Shown here: positions 9,852 through 19,149 of the stretch, piece by piece
How positions within the stretch are numbered: the first letter of the stretch is position 1
Layout: every line of letters begins with the position of its first letter
DNA from: Robiginitomaculum sp.
GTDB taxonomy: Bacteria > Pseudomonadota > Alphaproteobacteria > Caulobacterales > Maricaulaceae
DNA: 64,000 bases
Assembly: GCA_002733805.1 (NCBI GenBank)
Contig: NVXG01000002.1
Span: forward strand, 62,001 to 126,000
Direction: 5' to 3'
Translations under genes and position numbers: made by a program
The notes under the pieces: generated by a model
The model's input: only the letters and a program-made list of their open reading frames with translations
Database searches by the model: none
Told to the model about the DNA's origin: nothing

Positions 9852-10814
9852 TTAGCCCTGATCGGTTGATTCTTTTGCCGGAACCGCAAAAACCTGTCCC
9901 GGATAGATCAGATCAGGATTGCGAATTTGATCCTGATTGGCCGAATAGATCACCGTATATTGCCAGCCCTGCCCGTATAACCGGCGCGCAATCCGCCACA
10001 AGGAATTGCCCGGTTGCACAATAACCGAACCTGCTGCTGCGCCTGCCACGTGTACCGGATCAGCCCGTTCAAACGGCAAAGCCAGCACCGCGCTGATCCG
10101 ACCCGAGGCTTCAATCTGATCCACTTGCAATTGGTGAACGCCGACCGATAATGGCTCGCGGCTGACAATCACCCACCGGCCATTTTCATCGGCCCGGGTT
10201 TCGCCAACCAATTGCCCATCGGATAGCACACGGACTTTCAAACCAGCTTCGGCCTGCCCGGCGAAGATAACCCCGCCGGTGCGATCATAATCAATGGTCT
10301 CCAAAACCAGCGGCCCATCGCTTGGTTTGTGATCCGGGTCTTGTAACACGCGACTTGCCCCACCGGGGGAACCCAACACCACTAATGGCAAACGCGCCCG
10401 CGATGGCAGAATAGAAATCAGCACCACATGCTTGGATTTTATGCTTTGGCCCTCTGTTGTGGTGGCCAACAAGTGCAGCTCGAGATCACCCACTGGCAAT
10501 GGTGTGGAAATAATCATACTCCAGGTGCCGTCGGCACCGGCAGGCACCATGCCCAACACCTTGTCCCCCATCATCAGGGCGACATCGGAACCCGGTTCAG
10601 CCCGCCCCGCAATGATCGCTGTGCCGTCAGGATCAACCCGCACAATGTCAAATGCCGGAGCTGAGCGGACAATTTGCTCCTGCGCCGGTGAGGCCGGATC
10701 GGCCACATCAATGCGCGGCGTTGACGGTGTCTCTCGTGGGACCATCATCAAAATTCCAACGGCTGCCAGACCGGTTACAATGGCTGCAATGATGAACCCG
10801 CGTAATGTGGACAT
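9852..10814 (-). CDS. LysM-domain membrane-anchored protein
   Basis: A 320-residue protein with one N-terminal membrane segment (FIIAAIVTGLAAVGILMM, about residues 7-24). Two similar immunoglobulin-like modules follow, each with a GxAxxGxxVxV...DGxW pattern (about 65-125 and 170-235). A C-terminal LysM domain (VQPGNSLWRIARRLYG...YPGQVFAVP) binds peptidoglycan. Probably periplasmic and wall-facing. The exact role is unknown; LysM-plus-BON-like proteins often sit beside envelope genes. It precedes the Atm1-type exporter. Confidence 0.8.
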   Translation of the reverse strand: MSTLRGFIIAAIVTGLAAVGILMMVPRETPSTPRIDVADPASPAQEQIVRSAPAFDIVRVDPDGTAIIAGRAEPGSDVALMMGDKVLGMVPAGADGTWSMIISTPLPVGDLELHLLATTTEGQSIKSKHVVLISILPSRARLPLVVLGSPGGASRVLQDPDHKPSDGPLVLETIDYDRTGGVIFAGQAEAGLKVRVLSDGQLVGETRADENGRWVIVSREPLSVGVHQLQVDQIEASGRISAVLALPFERADPVHVAGAAAGSVIVQPGNSLWRIARRLYGQGWQYTVIYSANQDQIRNPDLIYPGQVFAVPAKESTDQG

Positions 10815-10901
10815 TGGTCTTTTCCTTATTTCTTCGAATCGAGATAGCTTGTCGCCAAATACTCAATAAAAATCATCATACCCATTTTTGAGGATATTGT
10901 C

Positions 10902-11444
10902 ATGGCACCCAAGAAGTCCGTTTGTGTCTTTTGTGGCTCGCGAACCGGGAATGATCCAAGCCATATGAAATTGGCCACCCGTTTCGGCACCCTTTTGGCC
11001 GAGCAAAACATCCGTCTGGTCTATGGCGGTGGCGGTATTGGCCTGATGGGTGCGGCGGCCCGCGCTTGCATTGATGCCGGTGGGCAGGCATTGGGCATTA
11101 TCCCTGAATTTCTGTGTACCAGAGAAATTGCATATGATGGGTGCGAGTTGGAAATCGTCGACACCTTGCATGCGCGCAAAGCAAGAATGGCCGAACAATC
11201 AGACGGATTCGTGGTGCTGCCCGGCGGGCTTGGCACCTTGGAAGAAGTGGTTGAAGTTTTAAGCTGGGTCAACTTAAAGGAATTACAGCAAAAAGTAGTG
11301 CTGCTCGATGAGGACGGATATTGGGACCCGTTTTATGATTTGATCAACCACACCATCGAGCGGGGCTTTACCGCACCCGTTGTGGCCGAACAAGCAATCC
11401 GCGCCCACTCACCCGAACAAGCATTGCAAAAACTGGCATTGTAA
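10902..11444 (+). CDS. LOG family protein (TIGR00730 Rossmann fold)
   Basis: A 180-residue cytosolic protein with the two signature motifs of the cytokinin-activating LOG family: YGGGGIGLMG (about residues 44-53) and PGGLGTLEE (about 107-115). Family members hydrolyse nucleoside 5'-monophosphates to base and ribose 5-phosphate. The ATG at 10902 has GAGGA at about 10889. The gene converges with the ScfR-like regulator gene. Confidence 0.88.
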   Translation: MAPKKSVCVFCGSRTGNDPSHMKLATRFGTLLAEQNIRLVYGGGGIGLMGAAARACIDAGGQALGIIPEFLCTREIAYDGCELEIVDTLHARKARMAEQSDGFVVLPGGLGTLEEVVEVLSWVNLKELQQKVVLLDEDGYWDPFYDLINHTIERGFTAPVVAEQAIRAHSPEQALQKLAL

Positions 11445-11453
11445 GCCGTTCGC

Positions 11454-12899
11454 TCAACCCTCGCCGCTCCATTGCGATCCCGGCGAAACTACACCAGTCG
11501 GCATTGGACTTTTTGCACCGCCCAGCACCAGAGGTGGCATGGAGCGTTGGCCGCACCCGGCCCGTTCGCACAAACGACAACCGGGGCCGATCAGGGTTGG
11601 GTGCAATTCCCTGCCCTCGCCCAATCGCTGTCCATAAACCGTTTCCATGGCTCGATCCGCCGCTAGGCCCAGCACCAATATTTGGGTATAGGTCAAATCC
11701 AGCGATGACGGGTCCAACCGATCAATCGCAAAGGCCATGGTCAGAAATCGCTCGCCGTCGGCCATTTCAATAAAGTCATTGACCACTCCATTTGCCCCGG
11801 ATGCCACATTCCAGATATTCCATTTGGGACAATTACCGCCAAACCGCGACAAGCCGTAGGATTTGCTGCCACCCCGTTCGACCACATTACCAGCCCGGTC
11901 AAAACGCAGAAAAAACATCGGCAGACCTTGGGCGCCGGGCTTACGTAATGTGACCAGCCTGCGCGCCATCAATTCAATATTTGTATGGAACCGAACCGCC
12001 ATACGCTGCACATCCCACGCCAATTCAACCCCGACCTGCATCACCGATTCATAGGGAAGCAAAACTGCCAAGGCAAAATTACGCGCCATGGCTTCGCGCA
12101 ATCGCTCGCGCGCCTCAGGCCCAGCCCGCACCACACGCTCGTCGAGACATTTTTCATCCCACAGATCGCGCAATTCCAAATGGGCAATTTGGATGGCCAG
12201 ATGGAAACATCGTTGGTCATTACTCAGCAGCTCGCACAGCAATAACCGACGCGAATGTCGATCAAAGCGCCGCTGGAACAGGTGCATGACATCTTCCGGC
12301 ATGACCTTCGTACGGATGCTGTGCAATTGTTGCAAGCGGGCCGTGAGCTGGCGAAACAGATCACTGCGGTCCAGCCTAATTTCGGCACAAAATAATTCTG
12401 CGGCCTCTTCAATTTCTGGAAAATATCCCTCTTGTTCTTGCAGGATTTCGCGCACCACTTCCTCGGGACGCTCTCCAATTGCACCGGGCATCGGCTCGTC
12501 AGACAGGCGCTCGGTCAGACCGGCAAAGCTATGCGATAAATTGCGATAGGCCCGGTGCAGCCGGACCAAAGCCTGCGCGCCCAAGGGGTGCGTTTCATTT
12601 AATTCTTTTAGGTCCGTATCGTCCAACCCCAGCGAGACCAGCACCGGATCAGAAACCGCTTCGCGCAAGGCCAAAAAGGTCCGCTGGTCCGGCTCTGCCG
12701 CAAACATGCCCAGATCAAGATCGTACGTTTCGACCAGTCGGATCAACACCTGCGCGGTGACCGGGCGTTGATTGCGTTCCATCAAGTTTAGATAGCTGGC
12801 CGAAACCCCAAGTTCCTCGGCCATCCGCACCTGGGTCAGCTTCAAATCTTTCCGCAGCCGTTTCAGCCGCGCACCCACAAATAATTTCCGCTCTGCCAT
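11454..12899 (-). CDS. XRE-family regulator, ScfR/MccR-like (short-chain acyl-CoA metabolism)
   Basis: A 481-residue transcription factor. An N-terminal Xre helix-turn-helix (LKRLRKDLKLTQVRMAEEL through about residue 60) is followed by an IrrE/DUF2083-like region and a C-terminal cysteine cluster GCRLCERAGCGQR. This layout matches the regulators that control glyoxylate-shunt and propionyl/acetyl-CoA genes (ScfR, MccR, RamB group). It is divergent from aceA, and the intergenic region carries repeated TTACAA boxes, so control of aceA and of itself is likely. Confidence 0.85.
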   Translation of the reverse strand: MAERKLFVGARLKRLRKDLKLTQVRMAEELGVSASYLNLMERNQRPVTAQVLIRLVETYDLDLGMFAAEPDQRTFLALREAVSDPVLVSLGLDDTDLKELNETHPLGAQALVRLHRAYRNLSHSFAGLTERLSDEPMPGAIGERPEEVVREILQEQEGYFPEIEEAAELFCAEIRLDRSDLFRQLTARLQQLHSIRTKVMPEDVMHLFQRRFDRHSRRLLLCELLSNDQRCFHLAIQIAHLELRDLWDEKCLDERVVRAGPEARERLREAMARNFALAVLLPYESVMQVGVELAWDVQRMAVRFHTNIELMARRLVTLRKPGAQGLPMFFLRFDRAGNVVERGGSKSYGLSRFGGNCPKWNIWNVASGANGVVNDFIEMADGERFLTMAFAIDRLDPSSLDLTYTQILVLGLAADRAMETVYGQRLGEGRELHPTLIGPGCRLCERAGCGQRSMPPLVLGGAKSPMPTGVVSPGSQWSGEG

Positions 12900-12910
12900 G
12901 TAAATATTAT

Positions 12911-12956
12911 TTACAACTATTACAATATTACAAGTTCTTTTTTACAATCCTAACAA
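12911..12956. promoter_or_regulatory. cluster of TTACAA boxes between scfR-like gene and aceA
   Basis: TTACAA occurs at 12911, 12920, 12928 and 12942, with a near copy TAACAA at 12951. Spacing of 8-14 bases on one face, right at the start of the regulator gene, makes this a good candidate operator for autoregulation and aceA control. The binding protein is inferred from position only. Confidence 0.55.
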
Positions 12957-13051
12957 CTGCACCCGAATTTTCTGGACGGGTCGAGGGTTTTGCGTGACAC
13001 CAGCCACAAGCTAGAGACAGGCGAGAGTTCGCCAGCCAAAGGAGACATCAA

Positions 13052-14335
13052 ATGAGCAAAGATTTTGACAAACTGGTACCGGGCGCAGCAGCGGATCGGT
13101 TCAATGGTATTGAACGCAATTACAGCCCGGCCGAAGTTGAAAAACTGCGCGGCTCCGTACAGATCAGCCACACCTTGGCCGACCGGGGTGCCAAAAAATT
13201 ATGGGACTTGCTGAAAAGCGAGCCGTACATCAATGCACTGGGTGCCATCTCCGGCAATCAGGCCATGCAAATGGCACGAGCCGGCCTCAAAGCCATTTAC
13301 CTGTCGGGTTGGCAAGTTGCAGCCGACAACAATACGGCCGGTGCGACCTATCCCGATCAATCGCTGTACCCAGCCAATTCCGGGCCGGAACTGGCTCGCA
13401 AGATCAATCGCACCTTGCAACGGGCCGATCAGGTTGAACATTCCGAAGGCGGCGTGAAACGCGACTGGTTCCTGCCCATCGTGGCCGATGCCGAAGCCGG
13501 TTTTGGTGGTCCGCTCAACTGTTTTGAGATCATGAAAGCCTATATCGAGGCCGGAGCGGCTGGCGTACATTTTGAAGATCAATTGGCCTCTGAAAAGAAG
13601 TGCGGACATTTGGGCGGTAAAGTTCTGATCCCGACCAAAGCACACATTCGGAATTTAAACGCAGCCCGTCTGGCCGCCGATGTCAGCGGCGTATCCACAG
13701 TAATTGTGGCACGTACTGATGCGGAAAGTGCCAAACTGCTGACCTCTGACGTGGACGAACGCGATCATGAGTTCATTGATTTTGACCAAGGCCGCACCCC
13801 CGAAGGTTTCCATCGCTTAAAAGACGGCACTGGCGTCGATCATTGCATCAAGCGTGGTCTTTCATATGCGCCCTATTGCGATCTGATCTGGTGGGAAACC
13901 TCCAAACCAAATCTGGAAGATGCCAAACGTTTCGCCGAAGCGATCCAAAAAGAGCACCCCGGCAAAATGATGGCGTACAATTGTAGCCCAAGCTTTAACT
14001 GGGAAGCCAATCTCGACAAAGAAACCATTGCTATATACCAGCGCGAATTGGGTGCGATGGGTTACAAATTCCAGTTTGTTACCTTGGCCGGTTTCCATTC
14101 GCTGAACTTTGGCATGTTCGAACTGGCTCGTGGCTATCGCGATCGCGGCATGGCAGCTTATTCAGAACTGCAACAGGCCGAATTTGCCTCGGAACAATAT
14201 GGCTACACCGCAACCCGCCACCAGCGCGAAGTGGGTACAGGTTATTTCGACGAGGTGGCCAATGCCATTTCCGGCGGCGAATCCTCTACCACCGCCCTGT
14301 CAGATTCAACCGAAGCCGATCAGTTCAAACACTAA
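13052..14335 (+). CDS. aceA: isocitrate lyase
   Basis: Splits isocitrate into glyoxylate and succinate, first step of the glyoxylate shunt. The catalytic signature KKCGHLGGK is at residues 182-190 with the active Cys at 184; the metal-binding ADAEAGFGG and the NCSPSFNW motif are also present. Length 427 is normal for the bacterial enzyme. A clear AAGGAG lies before the ATG at 13052. It is transcribed with aceB 65 bases downstream and probably controlled by the divergent XRE regulator. Confidence 0.95.
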   Translation: MSKDFDKLVPGAAADRFNGIERNYSPAEVEKLRGSVQISHTLADRGAKKLWDLLKSEPYINALGAISGNQAMQMARAGLKAIYLSGWQVAADNNTAGATYPDQSLYPANSGPELARKINRTLQRADQVEHSEGGVKRDWFLPIVADAEAGFGGPLNCFEIMKAYIEAGAAGVHFEDQLASEKKCGHLGGKVLIPTKAHIRNLNAARLAADVSGVSTVIVARTDAESAKLLTSDVDERDHEFIDFDQGRTPEGFHRLKDGTGVDHCIKRGLSYAPYCDLIWWETSKPNLEDAKRFAEAIQKEHPGKMMAYNCSPSFNWEANLDKETIAIYQRELGAMGYKFQFVTLAGFHSLNFGMFELARGYRDRGMAAYSELQQAEFASEQYGYTATRHQREVGTGYFDEVANAISGGESSTTALSDSTEADQFKH

Positions 14336-14342
14336 AGCCATT

Positions 14343-14373
14343 GCAAGGTCGGGCAAAACCTGCTCGACCTTGC
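14343..14373 (+). terminator. stem-loop between aceA and aceB
   Basis: GCAAGGTCG (14343-14351) pairs perfectly with CGACCTTGC (14365-14373) around a 13-base loop. No long T-run follows, so it may act as a partial terminator or as an RNA-stabilizing element that sets the aceA:aceB ratio. Confidence 0.5.
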
Positions 14374-14400
14374 GCTTAAAACAACCCTCTGGAGTTGGCA

Positions 14401-16002
14401 ATGAGCCCGCAGTCAAAAACCCCCGATGGGGTAAGCATCACCGGCAAAATGGCGACAGGATTTGAAGAAATTCTGAGCCATGACGCATTGGCATTTATTG
14501 CTGATTTGCATCGGCGTTTTAATGGTGCGCGACTGGATCTGCTAGAAAACCGCGAGGAAATGCAAGAAGCGCTCGATGCCGGATTGGACCCGGACTTTGA
14601 CTTTGACACGGCTGACATTCGAACTGGCGACTGGAAAGTACAACCCGCACCGGCTGATCTAACTGATCGCCGGGTCGAGATCACCGGACCGGTAGATCGC
14701 AAAATGATCATCAACGCGCTCAACTGCGGGGCCAAGGTGTTCATGGCCGATTTTGAAGATGCATCCAGTCCAACTTGGAGCAATATGGTCGATGGGCAGA
14801 TCAATTTGCGCGATGCGAACCGGCGCACCATTACCTTTACCCACCCAACCAAAGACAAAACCTATCAGCTAAATGAACAAACTGCCGTGTTGGTGGTTCG
14901 GCCCCGTGGTTGGCATTTGGAAGAAGCCCATGTGCTGATCGACGGCGAACCCATTTCCGGCAGTTTGTTCGATTTTGGTCTTTATCTGTTTCACAATCAC
15001 GCGGCGTTGGCAGCCCTTGGGTCGGGTCCATATTATTACCTGCCCAAGTTGGAAAACGCTCAGGAAGCCCGGCTGTGGAACTTGGTCATGCTGCATGCCC
15101 AATCTGCATTGGGTCTGGTAGCTGGCACGGTGCGCGTTACCGTATTAATCGAGACCATATTGGCCTCGTTACAAGTTGATGAAATTCTCTATGAATTGCG
15201 CGATCACATTTGTGGCCTGAATTGCGGACGCTGGGATTATATTTTCAGCTATATCAAACGGTTCAAAAACCGACCTGATAAATTGCTGCCAGATCGGGCC
15301 GAGGTGCTGATGTCCTCGCCATTCATGCATGCCTATTCACGCAACGTAATTGAGATTTGTCATCGCCGGGGGGCGCACGCCATTGGTGGCATGGCCGCAC
15401 AAATCCCGGTCAAAAACGACGAAGAGGCCAATGCCGCCGCCTACGCCAAAGTCCGGGCCGACAAGGAACGCGAAGTGCGTGACGGCCATGATGGTACTTG
15501 GGTCGCACATCCCGGCATGGTCGCACTGGCTATCGAGGTGTTTGACGCCCACATGTCAAACGCCAATCAGATCGAGCGGCAAAACGGCTTTTCAACTGAT
15601 GCCAAAACCCTGACCACGCCCAGCGCCGGTTCCATCACGATGGCCGGTGTCCGGACCAATGTGGAAGTCGGTATATTGTATGTGGCGGCTTGGTTGAACG
15701 GCCAAGGTGCCGTGCCGATCCACAATTTGATGGAAGATGCTGCCACCGCCGAAATATCACGCGCCCAGCTCTGGCAATGGCGGGTACACAGCGCCAAGCT
15801 GGAATCCGGTGCGGTGGTCGACACAGCCCTGCTGGAGCAGGTATTTGCCGAGGTGGATGAGCAATTCCAAACTGAATATGGCGAGAAATATGATGCCCAC
15901 AAACTGGAAGCGGCAACGCGCATCATGAAACAAATGGTATTTGATGATGAGTTCGCCGAGTTCCTGACCCTGCCCGCCTATCAGCAACTGATTTCTGCTT
16001 AA
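14401..16002 (+). CDS. aceB: malate synthase A
   Basis: Condenses glyoxylate with acetyl-CoA to malate, the second step of the glyoxylate shunt. The family signature RDHICGLNCGRWDYIFSY is present near the middle, and length 533 fits malate synthase A rather than the longer G form. The ATG at 14401 with GGAG at 14391-14394 is chosen; a TTG two codons upstream is less likely. It lies in an operon with aceA. Confidence 0.93.
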   Translation: MSPQSKTPDGVSITGKMATGFEEILSHDALAFIADLHRRFNGARLDLLENREEMQEALDAGLDPDFDFDTADIRTGDWKVQPAPADLTDRRVEITGPVDRKMIINALNCGAKVFMADFEDASSPTWSNMVDGQINLRDANRRTITFTHPTKDKTYQLNEQTAVLVVRPRGWHLEEAHVLIDGEPISGSLFDFGLYLFHNHAALAALGSGPYYYLPKLENAQEARLWNLVMLHAQSALGLVAGTVRVTVLIETILASLQVDEILYELRDHICGLNCGRWDYIFSYIKRFKNRPDKLLPDRAEVLMSSPFMHAYSRNVIEICHRRGAHAIGGMAAQIPVKNDEEANAAAYAKVRADKEREVRDGHDGTWVAHPGMVALAIEVFDAHMSNANQIERQNGFSTDAKTLTTPSAGSITMAGVRTNVEVGILYVAAWLNGQGAVPIHNLMEDAATAEISRAQLWQWRVHSAKLESGAVVDTALLEQVFAEVDEQFQTEYGEKYDAHKLEAATRIMKQMVFDDEFAEFLTLPAYQQLISA

Positions 16003-16138
16003 ATTGAAGAGAACTGGACCCCGGCTCGGGGACCGGGGACCGGGTTGGACGGACCGTACCCATTACGGATGATTTGCGGTTTCTGGATATTTCGGTCGCC
16101 TCACAGTGTGGGGGTTAATTTCGCGGTGTGATCCGATG

Positions 16139-16257
16139 CTTCGAGGCGCCCGCCGGGCGCACCTCAGCATGAGGTTGGTGGTAATGAGCGCGAAGAGAAA
16201 ATGGTCGTGGAAACAACAAGCCCCCTCATCCTGAGGTGCTGCGTAGCAGCCTCGAAG
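16139..16257. repeat. second copy of the GCACCTCAG...ATGAGG inverted repeat
   Basis: Outer arms CTTCGAGGC (16139-16147) and GCCTCGAAG (16249-16257) enclose inner arms at 16159-16174 and 16224-16239 that match at 15 of 16 bases. The inner core is the same as the perfect repeat at 295-364. Confidence 0.75.
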
Positions 16258-16289
16258 GATCGGCAACAACCATTCCACCCCAATATAAA

Positions 16290-16318
16290 AAAGGCCGGTC
16301 CGCGAGGAACCGGCCTTT
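16290..16318 (-). terminator. rho-independent terminator of the TonB-receptor gene
   Basis: AAAGGCCGGT (16290-16299) pairs with ACCGGCCTTT (16309-16318) around a 9-base loop. Read on the minus strand it is followed by a T-rich run, just after the stop of the receptor gene. Confidence 0.85.
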
Positions 16319-16339
16319 ATCATTTGCGTGAATTGGCTG

Positions 16340-18802
16340 CTAGAATTTGCCGCGCAGAGTTGCACCCCAAATCCGTGGCGCACCTGGGAACATGCTAAAT
16401 GCGTTAGCACCCGCCAGCGGCGTATCAAATGCCACTTGAACATAGGCTTTATCAAATACGTTTTTACCCCACACTTCAAACGACCAATTTTCATCGACCT
16501 GTGCGATCGCAAAGCGCGTATTGAAAGTAGCAAATCCATCCTGACGCTTGGCAGCATCCAGATCGGAACCGGTATTATAACCAGATACGGCACGACCATC
16601 GATGTGTACCCGCCACAGCAAATTGGCGCTCAATGGATGTTCATAAGTGATCGATGCATTGCCGTACCATTTCGGAGACAGCGACATTTGCTGACCGCTC
16701 AAATTGGCTGGCGTACCGGCTTGTGTGCCATAGCGCGTATCGGAATAGGTAATGCCGCCTTGCAGGGTCAAACCATCAATGCTCGGCAGGAACAATAATT
16801 CCAACTCAACGCCTTCTGATTTTACTTCTGGAACTGAATTCACCACGAAAGATGTGCCGGTGAAGGTATTCAGTTGGAAGTCATGGAAGGTTGACGAAAA
16901 CACCGTAAAGTTGGCCAGAAGCGTATTGTCAAAGCTCTCGGTTTTCAAACCAGCTTCAAACGTGTCCACAGTTTCTGGTACAAAACTAGTTTCCCACGCT
17001 GCTAACGAGCCGGGTGTTGCCCCGCCATCAAATTTACGATCCAAGTTCAAACCGCCGGCCTTGAAGCCACGCGAGTAAGACGCATAAATCATGGCATCAT
17101 CGTTCAACCGATACGCAGCTTTACCCGTTCCGGAAAGTTCGCTTGAATCAATATTTTGCGAATGAACACCGTTATCCAGACCGGAGCGCGCCCAAGGCAA
17201 ACAAACCAGACCAACGACAGGTGCCAGCGCACCCGCGCCACCGGCAACGGCACCCGTAACTGGATCCGCTCCGAAAATACCTTCGTAGAAGGCACAACCC
17301 GGTGCATTGGTTGAGAACGTCGCATCAACTGATTTATCCTCATTGGTCCAACGCAATCCGCCGGTTAGCGAAAACTGGTCGGTGACGTGCCAAGTATTGT
17401 GCGTGAACAAAGCAAAGGTCTTGGCCGAATGATTATAGACATCCTGCAAAATACCCCCATCGAGCGGCAAATTGGAACCAAAAGGAATAATTTGCACACC
17501 GGGAACACCGGCAACCACACCGGTAAAGTCAGCAACGGCCGTCGGGTTGGCCCCACCAGAGAGCAACAGGCCCAGATAGGTTTCATAAGCAGCACCAAGT
17601 CGGAAGGTATCACGACGTTCCAATTGTTCGTCCATGAAGAAGCCACCGATCAACCAATCCACATTAGCTGTTGATCCAGCCAGACGAAGCTCTTGGGTGA
17701 AGGTTTTGAACTCATTGCCAAAGCTACCATCACCCGGACGAAAGGCGATATCCGCATTGGTAAAGTCAGTGTCTTGACCTTGAACGTTCTGCCATTTGCG
17801 CCATGCAGTGATCGAAGTCAGATCGCCAAGCGATGTGCTCCAATTCATTTCGGCAGAAATACCTTTTTCTTCGATTTCCTGCTCAATGCCACGATTGTAA
17901 TATGCAGAAAACGAATCCCGTGGCAGGGCACGTGGTGTGGTGCCATCAAAATTGACCGGATACCCGGCACCACCAATTGCATTGACCAACAATGAAGATG
18001 AGGTCACAGAGATCGGCACACCTGAACAGCAATTTTCATTACGTTCGCTAAAATCACCAATGATGTTCAGTTTGAAATTATCATTCGGGGTAAATTCCAA
18101 TTGCCCGCGAAACGTCAACACATCCTGATCGTATGAATCGCCGCCCAGACTGGCCAGATTTTCGACATAGCCGTCGCGCTGCCGTTTGGCCGCATAAATC
18201 CGAAAAGCTGCGGTGTCATTGTCATTCAGCGGGCCCGTGGCAAAAATGGAGCCGCCATAACCACCGTAATTACTGACCGTAGCCTCGCCGCCATAGGACG
18301 CTTCGTATTCCGGTCCCTTGGTAATGATGCTCAACGCACCAGCCGAGGTGTTTTTACCAAACAGTGTGCCTTGTGGGCCGCGCAGTAATTCGATGCGCTC
18401 AATCTCGCCCAGATCACCAAACCCGACCGAGTTGCGAGAACGATACACGCCATCAATGAAAATACCGGCTGAACTTTCCAGACCGGTATTGTCACCTACT
18501 GTGCCCACACCACGAATCCGAACCGTTGTTGAGGCTTCAGAGGAGGTCGAGGTGACCATCAGGCCTGGCGCAATTGCGATCAGATCCTTGATGTCCTGCA
18601 CACCGGCATTTTTCATGGCTGCTTCGCCAAATGTAGCAACTGCTACCGGGATATCCTGTTGGTTTTGCTCGCGCTTTTGCGCGGTAACCACGATTGTGTC
18701 GACACCGCGACGCTCTTGGGCTTGGGCCATTACAGGCACCACCAGCATGGCCAGTGAACTGGCTCCCAGCAAAACATGCCGATAATTTGGTTGGATTTTC
18801 AT
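16340..18802 (-). CDS. TonB-dependent outer-membrane receptor
   Basis: An 820-residue receptor. A signal peptide (hydrophobic stretch LLGASSLAMLVVPVMAQA) leads to the plug domain with TonB-box-like IVVTAQKREQ, the RIRGVGT and LLRGPQGTLFGKNTSAGAL segments, then a long beta-barrel that ends in the terminal aromatic residue (RGKF) recognized by the Bam machinery. Energy-coupled uptake of a siderophore, vitamin B12-like compound or glycan is expected, but the ligand is unknown. The ATG at 18802 follows an AGAGAG ribosome site. Its promoter region holds a 26-bp tandem repeat. Confidence 0.9.
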   Translation of the reverse strand: MKIQPNYRHVLLGASSLAMLVVPVMAQAQERRGVDTIVVTAQKREQNQQDIPVAVATFGEAAMKNAGVQDIKDLIAIAPGLMVTSTSSEASTTVRIRGVGTVGDNTGLESSAGIFIDGVYRSRNSVGFGDLGEIERIELLRGPQGTLFGKNTSAGALSIITKGPEYEASYGGEATVSNYGGYGGSIFATGPLNDNDTAAFRIYAAKRQRDGYVENLASLGGDSYDQDVLTFRGQLEFTPNDNFKLNIIGDFSERNENCCSGVPISVTSSSLLVNAIGGAGYPVNFDGTTPRALPRDSFSAYYNRGIEQEIEEKGISAEMNWSTSLGDLTSITAWRKWQNVQGQDTDFTNADIAFRPGDGSFGNEFKTFTQELRLAGSTANVDWLIGGFFMDEQLERRDTFRLGAAYETYLGLLLSGGANPTAVADFTGVVAGVPGVQIIPFGSNLPLDGGILQDVYNHSAKTFALFTHNTWHVTDQFSLTGGLRWTNEDKSVDATFSTNAPGCAFYEGIFGADPVTGAVAGGAGALAPVVGLVCLPWARSGLDNGVHSQNIDSSELSGTGKAAYRLNDDAMIYASYSRGFKAGGLNLDRKFDGGATPGSLAAWETSFVPETVDTFEAGLKTESFDNTLLANFTVFSSTFHDFQLNTFTGTSFVVNSVPEVKSEGVELELLFLPSIDGLTLQGGITYSDTRYGTQAGTPANLSGQQMSLSPKWYGNASITYEHPLSANLLWRVHIDGRAVSGYNTGSDLDAAKRQDGFATFNTRFAIAQVDENWSFEVWGKNVFDKAYVQVAFDTPLAGANAFSMFPGAPRIWGATLRGKF

Positions 18803-19149
18803 GATTTTCTCTCTTTTTGCCCGCGTGGGGCGTCCCCTGATAAACCGGTATTTGCAACCCATTTGCAGATGAATCAACGACTACCGGATATAACTTCTTC
18901 CATGGACTACCGGATATAACTTCTTCCATGTTATCAGCATTTTGAAGCGCATCACCAGCCCACAATCATGTAACCATGTGATTCATTGTTGTTTATTGAC
19001 TAATTGGTGTATTTGTGCACCTAGAAACAAGCCGGTAAGCGTTGAAATTACCCGCCCCTTACACTCTCCTTCGCACCGACTTGCACCTCGCCAAATCTGA
19101 TTCAGCGGTGGTATAACGGGTTAAATACCTGCCTGGGAGCCAAAGCCGG
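18803..19149. other. 347-bp divergent promoter region
   Basis: No gene is seen between the TonB-receptor and PPK2 genes. It contains the tandem repeat at 18879-18930 and AT-rich stretches around 18970-19010 that would suit promoters for either gene. Confidence 0.5.
18879..18930. repeat. perfect 26-bp tandem direct repeat
   Basis: Two back-to-back identical 26-base units occupy 18879-18904 and 18905-18930; each contains GACTACCGGATATAACTTC. They lie 77-128 bases upstream of the TonB-receptor start and may be a duplicated operator or a recent slippage event. Confidence 0.85.

Larger units (their letters stand above)
16003..16339. other. 337-bp intergenic region: repeat plus terminator
   Basis: No gene is seen between aceB and the convergent TonB-receptor gene. 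It holds the repeat element at 16139-16257 and the terminator at 16290-16318. Confidence 0.6.

Noticed and set aside
14376-14858. 160-codon frame antisense to aceB
   Set aside because: Shadow of a clearly conserved gene.
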